Source: a virus
IMG/VR virus record: IMGVR_UViG_3300031951_001307
Span: 1-22,352 of that record
DNA: 22,352 nucleotides
Reading direction: 5' to 3' (one strand)
Shown here: positions 6,968-13,090 of the stretch, in pieces
How positions within the stretch are numbered: the first letter of the stretch is position 1
Layout: every line of letters starts with the position of its first letter
The notes under the pieces: generated by a model
Told to the model about the DNA's origin: nothing
Seen by the model: the letters and a program-made list of their open reading frames with translations, nothing else
Database searches by the model: none
Made by a program: the position numbers and the translations under genes

Positions 6968-6998
6968 TTGAATAAAAAATGGTTTTACTGTATATTTG
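6968..6998 (+). promoter_or_regulatory. Bacteroidota-type promoter (TTG, 20 bases, TATATTTG)
   Basis: TTG at 6968-6970, 20 bases, then TATATTTG at 6991-6998, an exact match to the TAnnTTTG -7 element of Bacteroidota housekeeping promoters at the usual spacing. It lies 9 bases before the ATG at 7008. A single occurrence could be chance. Confidence 0.35.
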
Positions 6999-7007
6999 AA
7001 TTCTAAT

Positions 7008-7277
7008 ATGAAATACACAATTAAAGATTTGCGAAGGAAAGGTTATAAAGTTCGGGTCATCCATTCTCGGGAATATCAGATTAAGAGTAGAATCAATGGT
7101 TATTCTAAAGAACTACATGCGCGTGGCGGTTCGACTACTATTGAAGTAACCACACCAGATAAACAAACCTCAGTGTTTGGTAAATCTATTTGTTCAATGG
7201 ATGATAATTTTAATCGACGAGTTGGTAATGAAATTGCTTTGGGCCGAGCTTTACAACAATTACCTAATATTGAATAG
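7008..7277 (+). CDS. Conserved phage protein, function unknown
   Basis: 89 residues from ATG 7008 (MKYTIKDLRRKGYKVRVIHSR). An upstream TTG at 6996 is in frame but lies inside the promoter-like element, so I prefer the ATG. The C-terminal half (GGSTTIEVTTPDKQ...GKSICSMDDNFNRRVGNEIALGRALQQL) resembles a small protein often seen in phage genomes, with a beta segment, a Cys and an 'FNRxxGxxIALGRAL' helix. Its activity is unknown to me. It lies 5 bases before the DUF932-like gene and is probably co-transcribed with it. DUF932-type proteins are often near phage recombination or host-takeover genes, but no function can be assigned. Confidence 0.75.
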   Translation: MKYTIKDLRRKGYKVRVIHSREYQIKSRINGYSKELHARGGSTTIEVTTPDKQTSVFGKSICSMDDNFNRRVGNEIALGRALQQLPNIE

Positions 7278-7282
7278 GCATT

Positions 7283-8350
7283 ATGGATAATACCCTACTT
7301 ACACGATTTGAAGAGTTTAGTAATCAAACTAAAAATACTATTAACCTCTTCCGTAAAACTCCTGTACAATTATCAAATATTAATAAAGTAGGGCGCCGTT
7401 TTTTATGTGATGGTACAGTTGTAAAAACATCTGCTATTAATGATCTTATGAATATTTTTTCAATCAAAGGGGAATTGATTAGAGAGATTCGAGATGATGA
7501 ACATCAGTGGATGCCTTTACAACGTTGTCTTTCAAATATTAAAAAAGATAAAACAATTACTGCTATTACTAAAAATGAAGGTAATGAAAAAGTTATTACT
7601 AAATTTTTAAAAGAAGAAATTAAAGAAGAAGAATCTTTAGGACTTGGTTATGGCTTTGATCTACTTCAAGGATATTTAAAAAATTGTGGAGAAAATGTTA
7701 ATCTTCATACTATGAAATTTAATGAAGAAACACTATCTCTAGAAACTTCTTTTAGAGACCTACAAAATCAAGTCGATGTTTTTGGTGATGGTAATGATAT
7801 GTGGGACACTGGATTTAGCTTTATATATGGTTTGAATAAAACTGTTATCTCTCCTTTTCTCCTCCGTCAAATTTGTACTAATGGGATGACTGCTACACAT
7901 AATGTATCTCAAAGGTATTTTAGTAATAAAGGTCTCCGCCAAAAATCATTTAACCGTTTAATAGGTAAAACTTTATCAGAAGATTTAAAACATTTAACGG
8001 TGTCTTCTTGTGACAAAATGAGAAAAAATAATGCTTCTCTTCGAGAATACTTCAACGCAAGAGAATGTTGTTTGGGGGTATCTAAAAATTTAGCTGATGC
8101 TTATTTCAACGATGAAGCAATTCAGGAAGCTTATAAACCTTATAAAATTCGTTATAAAAATAGTCGTTGGTTGTCGTCTGCCAATTCTAATATTAATTCA
8201 TATGAATTTTTTAATAGAGTTACTCATTGCGTATCACATCAAAAAGCTTTACCTCAATCAACTAGCATGTATTTGAATAATCTTGCTTCTGAGTTATTTT
8301 TTAAAGGTCCTGATCTTTCTTTTCAAGCTCCGAATCCTTTCTTGCATTAA
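7283..8350 (+). CDS. DUF932-like phage/plasmid protein
   Basis: 355 residues. The core is at about 172-202: DMWDTGFSFIYGLN, then TVISPFLLRQICTNGM. The 'F..G....NS.....p.llR.iCTNGM' pattern is the hallmark of DUF932 and related phage/plasmid-like proteins, whose biochemical role is still unclear. N-terminal to this lie a Lys/Glu-rich segment (about 85-118) and a beta-rich region. The C-terminal part (about 220-355) is helical, with a His/Cys-containing RVTHCVSHQ that resembles the end of that family. It is second in a unit with the 89-residue gene. The family match is judged by motif only. Confidence 0.6.
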   Translation: MDNTLLTRFEEFSNQTKNTINLFRKTPVQLSNINKVGRRFLCDGTVVKTSAINDLMNIFSIKGELIREIRDDEHQWMPLQRCLSNIKKDKTITAITKNEGNEKVITKFLKEEIKEEESLGLGYGFDLLQGYLKNCGENVNLHTMKFNEETLSLETSFRDLQNQVDVFGDGNDMWDTGFSFIYGLNKTVISPFLLRQICTNGMTATHNVSQRYFSNKGLRQKSFNRLIGKTLSEDLKHLTVSSCDKMRKNNASLREYFNARECCLGVSKNLADAYFNDEAIQEAYKPYKIRYKNSRWLSSANSNINSYEFFNRVTHCVSHQKALPQSTSMYLNNLASELFFKGPDLSFQAPNPFLH

Positions 8351-8364
8351 AAGGGATTTTGTGG

Positions 8365-8371
8365 ATAAATA
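8365..8371 (+). promoter_or_regulatory. Late-type promoter box ATAAATA for Hsp20
   Basis: GGATAAATA (8363-8371) lies 69 bases before the Hsp20 ATG. A start about 6 bases downstream would place the leader hairpin (8380-8402) at the very 5' end of the mRNA. This is the only ATAAATA box here with a long leader. Confidence 0.5.
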
Positions 8372-8379
8372 TTTTTGCC

Positions 8380-8402
8380 CTAGTGTTCGAAACAGAAACT
8401 AG
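8380..8402 (+). promoter_or_regulatory. Hairpin in the Hsp20 5' leader
   Basis: CTAGT (8380-8384), a bulged G, TTC, loop GAAACA (8389-8394), then GAAACTAG (8395-8402): an 8-bp stem with one bulge. It is similar, in inverted orientation, to the hairpin after the gene (8929-8948). Possible roles are mRNA protection or temperature-dependent control, which is common in Hsp20 leaders; neither is shown. Confidence 0.5.
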
Positions 8403-8440
8403 AAAATACAACATCTCGCTTATAAAAAAAGGAGAAATAT

Positions 8441-8923
8441 ATGACAACAAAAATAACAACATACGACCCGACTTACACAGTAGGTCATTATAGCAGTTCG
8501 GCAAGCCAGCTTCCTGCTATTTTTAACGACAGCTGGTTTAAATCATTATTTGGAGACGTTGAAAAAGCTTTCGACATTCCAAATGCAGTATATCCTTACA
8601 ATGTAAGGGCTATTACTAACGATGAAGGTGAACCTACTTCTTACATCATAGAAGTGGCTCTTGCCGGAGTTGGTAAAAATAACATTGATGTAAAGGTCCG
8701 TGATGGTCACCTTAAAATTGATGTGTTGAAAGAGGAAGAAGAGGCTAAAAACATTTCTTATGTCCGTAAAGGTATAAGCAAACGTAAAGGAAGTCTTTCT
8801 TTCGCTTTGAGCGAAAAAACAGATGCTAAAAACATCACTTCAACATACACAGACGGTTTATTGCGAGTAACCGTTCCTGTAAAACAACCAGAGGTTTATA
8901 ATATAGACATTCGAGTTGACTAA
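8441..8923 (+). CDS. Small heat-shock protein, Hsp20/alpha-crystallin family
   Basis: 160 residues. After a Ser-rich N-terminal arm with FNDSWFKSLFGD (28-39), the alpha-crystallin domain spans about 50-147: YNVRAITNDEGEPTSYIIEVALAGVGKNNIDVKV..., closing with the family motif GLLRVTVPV (139-147). The C-terminus has the I-x-I tail motif (Ile155-Asp-Ile157) that docks into neighbouring subunits. Hsp20 oligomers hold unfolding proteins for ATP-dependent refolding; T4-like cyanophages also carry one. It has the only strong Shine-Dalgarno (AGGAGA, 8 bases before the ATG) in the window, a late box and its own leader. It seems to be monocistronic, bounded by related hairpins, and uses more C-ending codons than its neighbours. 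High late expression and a role in capsid or tail folding are inferred. Confidence 0.95.
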   Translation: MTTKITTYDPTYTVGHYSSSASQLPAIFNDSWFKSLFGDVEKAFDIPNAVYPYNVRAITNDEGEPTSYIIEVALAGVGKNNIDVKVRDGHLKIDVLKEEEEAKNISYVRKGISKRKGSLSFALSEKTDAKNITSTYTDGLLRVTVPVKQPEVYNIDIRVD

Positions 8924-8928
8924 TTTTT

Positions 8929-8948
8929 TAGTGTTTGTTTCAACACTA
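8929..8948 (+). terminator. Hairpin after Hsp20, possible terminator or mRNA end
   Basis: TAGTGTT (8929-8935), 6-base loop, AACACTA (8942-8948): a perfect 7-bp stem 5 bases after the stop codon. A run of T precedes it rather than follows it (GGGGCACTCTTTTCC follows), so it is not a textbook terminator on either strand. It may act as an RNA processing or stability element. Confidence 0.4.
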
Positions 8949-8977
8949 GGGGCACTCTTTTCCATAATTAAAAATAC

Positions 8978-9196
8978 ATGATCAATGTTTCACTAAAATT
9001 AAATAAAGGAGATTATTTCGGTAAAGAAAATATAGATACTGCTTTGCGCAGATTTAAAAACAAAGTAGACGCAGAAGAAATTTTAGAAAATGTTCGACGC
9101 AGAAGATCTTTTGAAACTCCCAAACAAATTAAAGTTAGGAAAATGAAAAGAATGCATAAGATTTTAAAACAAAATCGATCTTCAAATAAAAAATAA
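8978..9196 (+). CDS. rpsU: Phage-encoded ribosomal protein bS21
   Basis: 72 residues, the normal bS21 length (about 58-71). After a short lead (MINVSLKLNKGDYF), the sequence ENIDTALRRFKNKV, then ENVRRRRSFETP, then KVRKMKRMHKILKQ follows the bS21 pattern: '(E)x(f/i)(d/e)xALRRFKr...(e)(l/i)...rrR.(f/y)ekPs..R.rk...a.kr'. The C-terminus is very basic. bS21 sits near the platform of the 30S subunit, close to the anti-Shine-Dalgarno end of 16S rRNA, and influences initiation. Several large phages, including pelagiphages, are known to encode it. Here it follows Hsp20 and precedes an AAA ATPase. No Shine-Dalgarno is visible. Inferred role: biasing host ribosomes toward phage mRNAs. The residue pattern and length make the assignment fairly secure. 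Confidence 0.88.
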   Translation: MINVSLKLNKGDYFGKENIDTALRRFKNKVDAEEILENVRRRRSFETPKQIKVRKMKRMHKILKQNRSSNKK

Positions 9197-9233
9197 TATT
9201 GCTTTTTTAATATAACTCTTTAGGATTTCTTTT

Positions 9234-10382
9234 ATGAAACTTCCTATTTCTACTGGTGCTAAGCCTCACATTATAGACGAAGAAATTCAACTTTACGCAC
9301 CCAGTAATTCTCATCATTTTTTCCCCCACTCTCTTTACATTCAAAAGAGATATAATACAGTAGCTTCTAATATCCAATTTGAAACTCCAGTCTCAATGGA
9401 TATTGTGTCATTCTTGGAAAAGAAGGGAGAACTAATTTATGAGGGTACTTGTATTCCTCGAGAAGGACCAACATCCACCTCTGTATACAGTACTATGGAT
9501 GTTTATGATGAGTCAGAGATGTCCCAAAGTAAAACTTTCTTTTATAAAGATATTATAATTTGTTTGGAAAGAACTCATTCACGAAAAATTAAATTAGAAA
9601 AGAGTAACTTTAAAATGACTCTTTATTATTCTTCATCTAATCCTTTACCTATAAAAGATCTAGAGAAATTTTTCATAAAAGAAGATATCAAAAATGTTAT
9701 CTTTACCATCATGAGAGATGAACACGGTTCTATTAAATTTGAACCGTTTGAAGTAGCTGTTCCTGAAAGTTTTGATATTGATAAATGTTACAATGATGAC
9801 TTTGGTAAAGTTCATCAAGCTATTGTAGGTTCTTTAAACAAGAATGAATCTGGTCTTTATCTTTTTCATGGAGACCCAGGAACAGGTAAAACGACTTATA
9901 TTAAACATCTCTCCTCTTTAGTAGATAGAGACATCATTTATGTCCCTACTGCTTTTGTAGAGTCGTTGTCTGATCCTTCTTTCCTTCCTGCTCTTCTTCA
10001 CAAGAAACACAGTATTCTAGTCATTGAAGATGCAGAAAAAGCTTTATTGGCTCGAGATCCTAGTGATTCTTCTTCTGTGGTTTCTGCTATATTAAATATT
10101 ACAGATGGTATCATGGCTAATGTTTTTAACATTGCTATTATTGCCACATACAATTCATCGCGTCAATGTATAGACAAGGCCCTTCTTCGAAAAGGTCGTC
10201 TTAAAGCAGAATATCAATTCGGTAAACTTTCTGTAAGCAAAACCCAAAAAATTATGGATGAATTGGGTACTAAAAAAGAAGTTAAAGAACCTATGATTCT
10301 TGCTGATATTTACAATAATGAAGAAGATTCAATCGTAGTTTCTTCTGAACTTTTTGAAGAAAAAAGAATGGGTTTTCGTTGA
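9234..10382 (+). CDS. BCS1-like AAA ATPase
   Basis: 382 residues. The N-terminal half (1-190) is a phage-specific beta-rich domain without a known match. The AAA module follows: Walker A GDPGTGKTT (213-221), Walker B ILVIED (261-266), sensor 1 around IATYNS (Asn307), and a LLRKGRL arginine segment (318-323). The 'D.aLLRkGR' close to the end is typical of BCS1/ClpX-type AAA proteins; here it reads DKALLRKGRL. Phages carry such ATPases in late or replication regions, but the substrate is unknown. The N-terminal domain probably selects it. The stop codon TGA lies inside the TTGACA box of the next gene. No late box is present upstream. Confidence 0.85.
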   Translation: MKLPISTGAKPHIIDEEIQLYAPSNSHHFFPHSLYIQKRYNTVASNIQFETPVSMDIVSFLEKKGELIYEGTCIPREGPTSTSVYSTMDVYDESEMSQSKTFFYKDIIICLERTHSRKIKLEKSNFKMTLYYSSSNPLPIKDLEKFFIKEDIKNVIFTIMRDEHGSIKFEPFEVAVPESFDIDKCYNDDFGKVHQAIVGSLNKNESGLYLFHGDPGTGKTTYIKHLSSLVDRDIIYVPTAFVESLSDPSFLPALLHKKHSILVIEDAEKALLARDPSDSSSVVSAILNITDGIMANVFNIAIIATYNSSRQCIDKALLRKGRLKAEYQFGKLSVSKTQKIMDELGTKKEVKEPMILADIYNNEEDSIVVSSELFEEKRMGFR

Positions 10383-10406
10383 CATTATTTCAAAAAAATA
10401 TATTAT
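10379..10406 (+). promoter_or_regulatory. Strong sigma70-like promoter
   Basis: TTGACA (10379-10384, perfect -35), 16 bases, TATTAT (10401-10406, 5 of 6). It overlaps the stop codon of the AAA gene and lies 9 bases before the ATG at 10416, so transcription would start almost at the ATG. With the terminator at 10661 it forms a one-gene unit. Confidence 0.55.
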
Positions 10407-10415
10407 AAAAGTCTT

Positions 10416-10637
10416 ATGAGTAATACCGTAACAACTAAAGAACTAAGTGATATCTCCAACTTTTATGTGCCGCCAACGGTACCTAAGAGTATCAAGGAAA
10501 ACATCGTAGACAAGTATATCAACCCATCGAAGTATGAGTTTGTTGGTTTCTTGGATCGTTCAAACACCGCAATCCTTCGCCCACGTTTCCACAACGTTCG
10601 TGATTCATTCGGTCGTTTTGCACGAGTCAGCGAGTAA
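10416..10637 (+). CDS. Small protein with high-expression codon pattern, function unknown
   Basis: 73 residues, with segments SDISNFYVPPTVPKSI, YEFVGFLDRSNTAIL and RFHNVRDSFGRFARVSE. I recognise no family. It is basic and contains no membrane segment or cysteine. Codons favour C-ending forms (AAC, ATC, TTC) plus CGT, and the gene is clearly less AT-rich than its neighbours. It has its own sigma70-like promoter and its own strong terminator, which together point to high expression independent of its neighbours. It could be a host-takeover or nucleoid-type protein, but nothing in the sequence proves that. Transfer from a less AT-rich source is the alternative reading of its composition. Confidence 0.75.
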   Translation: MSNTVTTKELSDISNFYVPPTVPKSIKENIVDKYINPSKYEFVGFLDRSNTAILRPRFHNVRDSFGRFARVSE

Positions 10638-10660
10638 TAAAAATATCACAGTGAAATTAA

Positions 10661-10693
10661 AAAACTCTCTTGAAATATAGAGAGTTTTTTTTT
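10661..10693 (+). terminator. Rho-independent terminator
   Basis: AAAACTCTCT (10661-10670), 8-base loop, AGAGAGTTTT (10679-10688), then further T to 10693 (nine T in all). It ends the single-gene unit beginning at 10379. Confidence 0.9.
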
Positions 10694-10704
10694 ATAATTA
10701 AAAA

Positions 10705-11010
10705 ATGAAAAAACTAGAAAAAAAATTTACTAATAAAGGTTTCAGCTTTAAACAAATCATTCGTGAAGATAATGTTGCGATTTACGAACAAAAATTAATA
10801 GACAACGAAAACCCAACTCCTCGTTATGAAGTTATCATTATCAAATCACATAACGGTTATGAAATTAATGGTACTAAATTCCCACCAAGTGAAATGTATC
10901 CTTCTTCTACTCAGTGGGGTAAAAATGGATGGACTTGTCTAGATATGCAAGACGCTCAAAAGAGATTTAAGAAGGTTAAGAATTCAGAATCGAGGAAACA
11001 ATCGAGTTAA
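10705..11010 (+). CDS. Conserved-looking phage protein, 101 residues, function unknown
   Basis: A compact alpha/beta protein: a basic N-terminus, FKQIIREDNVAIYEQKL (strands), RYEVIIIKSHNGYEINGT, then a motif FPPSEMYPSSTQWGKNGWTC and a short helix (MQDAQKRFKKVK). The 'P.sE.yPs...WGk.GWtc' turn looks conserved in a small phage family whose function I do not know. Gene ends overlap: its last 35 bases lie over the end of the leftward gene 10976-11194. It begins 11 bases after the terminator, with no Shine-Dalgarno. Confidence 0.65.
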   Translation: MKKLEKKFTNKGFSFKQIIREDNVAIYEQKLIDNENPTPRYEVIIIKSHNGYEINGTKFPPSEMYPSSTQWGKNGWTCLDMQDAQKRFKKVKNSESRKQSS

Positions 11011-11194
11011 AAGACTCATTAACTTTCTTTGATTTACCGGCTTTAGAATAAGCGATAGCGGTTGCTTGTTTTTGAGCTTCTTTAGTAGATTCTGGTTCAG
11101 ATGTTCCTATTTTACCAGTTTTCTTAAATGACCTCATAAGTTCTCCGATATTTTTTGATATAGTTTTTTTTGATGAACCTTTCTTTAGAGGCAT
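10976..11194 (-). CDS. Short basic phage protein (SKKTISKNI...SKAGKSKK family), with extra C-terminal tail
   Basis: 72 residues. MPLKKGSSKKTISKNIGELM and AIAYSKAGKSKK are the two signatures of a short, very basic protein common in phages (typically 'MPLxKGxSxKtISkNI...QAvAIALSKAGKSKK'). I recall this type as a DUF6496-like group, but the DUF number is from memory. Two features are odd: an insertion of about 15 residues (FKKTGKIGTSEPEST) before the conserved helix, and a C-terminal tail VNESFNSIVSSILNS. The tail resembles the FD.LV..IL peptide that begins several other proteins here. It faces the gene at 10705 tail to tail with 35 bases of overlap. Confidence 0.75.
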   Translation of the reverse strand: MPLKKGSSKKTISKNIGELMRSFKKTGKIGTSEPESTKEAQKQATAIAYSKAGKSKKVNESFNSIVSSILNS

Positions 11195-11214
11195 GATATA
11201 ATTAATTATCGTAA

Positions 11215-11496
11215 ATGCCTAATAAAAAAATTGTAAAAAGAAAAAATCGAAATTTAAAAGAATTCAGAGAAGAATTTTCAAAAGGAGTTATATTTGAAAA
11301 TAAACCTAACACTACGATTGATTTGACACAAGATGCTAAAATGTGTGCAGAAATCACACAATCTGCTTGTTGGAGACCTGATATTTATTTGGACTCTGGT
11401 TGTTCAGAATGTTCTTTACAAGAACACTGTGCATGTCCGATTAAAAATTTAGACAAAAGAAAAAGAATGGAAAGATTAAAAAGAAAAAATGAATAA
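11215..11496 (+). CDS. Cys-motif protein, paralogue of the protein at 3637-4104
   Basis: 93 residues. It has a basic N-terminus (KKIVKRKNRNLKEF), then SACWRPDIYLDSGCSEC followed by SLQEHC and a basic tail. The Cys spacing C-x11-C-x2-C-x5-C, with the shared 'aC.RPDI.LDS' core, matches the C-terminus of the protein at 3637 (there C-x13-C-x2-C-x5-C). C-x2-C-x5-C also occurs as the C-terminal part of the Fe-S cluster in Cas4/AddB nucleases. The gene overlaps by 8 bases the RecB-like nuclease at 11489, so translational coupling and a joint function are plausible. Whether the metal is zinc or iron is unknown. Confidence 0.75.
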   Translation: MPNKKIVKRKNRNLKEFREEFSKGVIFENKPNTTIDLTQDAKMCAEITQSACWRPDIYLDSGCSECSLQEHCACPIKNLDKRKRMERLKRKNE

Positions 11497-12310
11497 TGAT
11501 ATTTTAAACGAACTGAAGATATTCGATAATATAATTTTTTTAGAGGGGTCTCACACCTACAAAATAGACAATAAACCTTCAGCTAATTTTTCTGTTACTG
11601 GATTTATAGAATCATTTAAAGAACCTTTTGAAAAGGATAAGTGGGCTGAAATCAAAGGAAAACAATTCGGATTAACAGCCGAAGAAATTATCTGGAGTTG
11701 GGATCAAAAAAATATGTACTCTAAAGTATTGGGTACAGTTTTTCATGGTTATGCTGAAAATTATTATAACAATAAAGTAGTACCTTATGATAAAAATTGG
11801 GTTTCTTCACAATTAACATCGGAGCAACACGACGAATTAAGAGAAACATTAAAAGTCCTGTTAAAACACTTTAATAATTTTTATAATGATACTAAGTCCT
11901 ATTTGATACCAATTAAAAATGAGTTAGTCATAGGAGACATCAAAAATACTAGGATTTGTGGTATGTTGGATATGTTGTGTTATAACACAAAAGAAGATTG
12001 CTTGGAAATATATGATTTCAAAACCAACAAAGAAATTAATTTTAGTAGCAAACACAACAAAAAGTTTTTATCGCCTTTAAATCATTTGGAGGCTTGTGAA
12101 ATTAATACCTATAGTTTACAATTAGGTATTTATAAGAAGTTTATAGAAGATAATACTTCTTTAAAGATTAAAAATTTATATGTTTTGTGGCTCAATAAAA
12201 ACAATGACAATTATAAATTGATACCACTATTAGATCTTCAATCAGAAATTAATTTAATGGTCAAGAAGTTTGCTGAGACTCAAATAGACGAACAAACTAC
12301 AAATATATAA
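11489..12310 (+). CDS. RecB-like PD-(D/E)XK nuclease
   Basis: 273 residues with the RecB-family order of motifs: the first helix with GTVFH (His86), then NELVIGD (Glu145), GMLDM (Asp161), LEIYDFKTNK (Asp176, Lys178), and QLGIYKKF (Gln211, Tyr215). This is the arrangement of RecB/AddB-type exonuclease domains, where Asp and Lys coordinate the metal and catalyse cleavage. The domain lacks the C-terminal Cys cluster of Cas4/AddB, but the overlapping upstream gene encodes a C-x2-C-x5-C motif. Role inferred: DNA end processing in replication/recombination, or degradation of host DNA. Its last 57 bases overlap the leftward membrane-protein gene. Confidence 0.85.
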   Translation: MNNDILNELKIFDNIIFLEGSHTYKIDNKPSANFSVTGFIESFKEPFEKDKWAEIKGKQFGLTAEEIIWSWDQKNMYSKVLGTVFHGYAENYYNNKVVPYDKNWVSSQLTSEQHDELRETLKVLLKHFNNFYNDTKSYLIPIKNELVIGDIKNTRICGMLDMLCYNTKEDCLEIYDFKTNKEINFSSKHNKKFLSPLNHLEACEINTYSLQLGIYKKFIEDNTSLKIKNLYVLWLNKNNDNYKLIPLLDLQSEINLMVKKFAETQIDEQTTNI

Positions 12311-12607
12311 ACAAGGTATCAGTAAAGGGTTAATAAAAATTAATCCGCAAATTAAACAAAACCAAAAAGATAAACAAAGAGGACAAGTAATTAGTTTAAT
12401 ATAAAACAAACAAAATTTACTTTTTGTTAATAGATGTTTTTTAACAAATAAAAATTGAGGGAAAGTAAGATCTGTATTGGAAACATCATATCCAAAGAGT
12501 AACCATTTAAAATTAAAAATTTTACAATACTCAAAAAAGGCATCTGTTTTAAACCAAATTACCAATAAGGTTACAACAAAACCTAAACTATATAGAAAGT
12601 TTAACAT
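12254..12607 (-). CDS. Membrane protein with ITCPLCLSFW motif
   Basis: 117 residues. Hydrophobic stretches lie at about 1-18, 68-72 and 77-115. The motif ITCPLCLSFW (about 73-82) contains a C-x2-C at the start of a membrane segment; similar 'CP.C.gFW' motifs occur in small uncharacterised phage and bacterial membrane proteins. The gene lies in an otherwise empty 327-base gap and has an exact TATAAATA 22 bases before its ATG, which supports its being real. It overlaps the nuclease gene tail to tail by 57 bases. No lysis role can be assigned. Confidence 0.6.
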   Translation of the reverse strand: MLNFLYSLGFVVTLLVIWFKTDAFFEYCKIFNFKWLLFGYDVSNTDLTFPQFLFVKKHLLTKSKFCLFYIKLITCPLCLSFWFCLICGLIFINPLLIPCLYICSLFVYLSLSKLLDH

Positions 12608-12617
12608 ATTTGCTTAA

Positions 12618-12624
12618 ATAAATA
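12618..12624 (+). promoter_or_regulatory. Late-type promoter box ATAAATA
   Basis: TTAAATAAATATA, with the box ending 12 bases before the ATG at 12637. It sits back to back with the minus-strand TATAAATA at 12630-12637, so a 20-base stretch may fire both ways. Confidence 0.5.
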
Positions 12625-12629
12625 TACAT

Positions 12630-12637
12630 TATTTATA
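12630..12637 (-). promoter_or_regulatory. T4-type late promoter box TATAAATA
   Basis: Exact T4 late consensus on the minus strand, 22 bases before the ATG of the membrane protein at 12607. It overlaps the first base of the rightward gene at 12637. Confidence 0.5.
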
Positions 12638-13047
12638 TGAAATTTGATCATTTGTACAACCAGGTTTTTTTAATTGAACAGGATGAAGAAGTTCCTGAAC
12701 AAACTCCGGAAGATGAAATTGCATCACCTGAAGGTGGTGTCGCTACTCCTGATAGTATTAATGTAGAACCTGCCCCGGTATTAGGGGGAACTGATGCTAG
12801 CGGTATTCAAACATATAAAACCCAATTACAGGAATTTGCGGATTCTATGCAAAACACAGATACCGAATGCCTGCAAAAATTGGTTAATGATTTAGATCGT
12901 CCTGGTAGTCTTTTTATGGGTATTTCTAGAGAATTGTCTTCTCGCATTATTAAGATTGCTGGAGATGCTAAGGAAATTGTTACTATTTTAGATGGTTTTG
13001 TTATTAACTCGGCAAAGCGTAAAAGAGACATTGCTGCAGGTCAGTAA
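12637..13047 (+). CDS. Virion-like protein with capsid-targeting-like N-terminus
   Basis: 136 residues. MKFDHLYNQVFLIEQ begins with the recurrent MKFD.L peptide; L-I-E at 12-14 would be a cleavage site of T4 prohead-protease type. An acidic, Pro/Gly-rich spacer (15-52) follows, then a helical domain (about 58-136) with CLQKLVNDLDRPGSLF and a basic end (NSAKRKRDIAAGQ). No enzyme motif is recognised. It has a late-type box immediately upstream. Inferred: a packaged or head-associated protein. The spacer is of a kind commonly lost when such proteins are processed. Confidence 0.75.
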   Translation: MKFDHLYNQVFLIEQDEEVPEQTPEDEIASPEGGVATPDSINVEPAPVLGGTDASGIQTYKTQLQEFADSMQNTDTECLQKLVNDLDRPGSLFMGISRELSSRIIKIAGDAKEIVTILDGFVINSAKRKRDIAAGQ

Positions 13048-13090
13048 TAAAAACTCTGTATTTTCTTTTAAGGTATAGTATACTAAAGAG

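Noticed and set aside
7760-8504. Two minus-strand frames (7760-7942 and 8301-8504)
   Set aside because: Shadows of the DUF932-like gene and of the Hsp20 leader/start; no motif.
8377-8953. Hsp20 block as a transposon or insertion sequence
   Set aside because: The flanking repeats are short, imperfect and themselves hairpins; there is no transposase and no clear target-site duplication.
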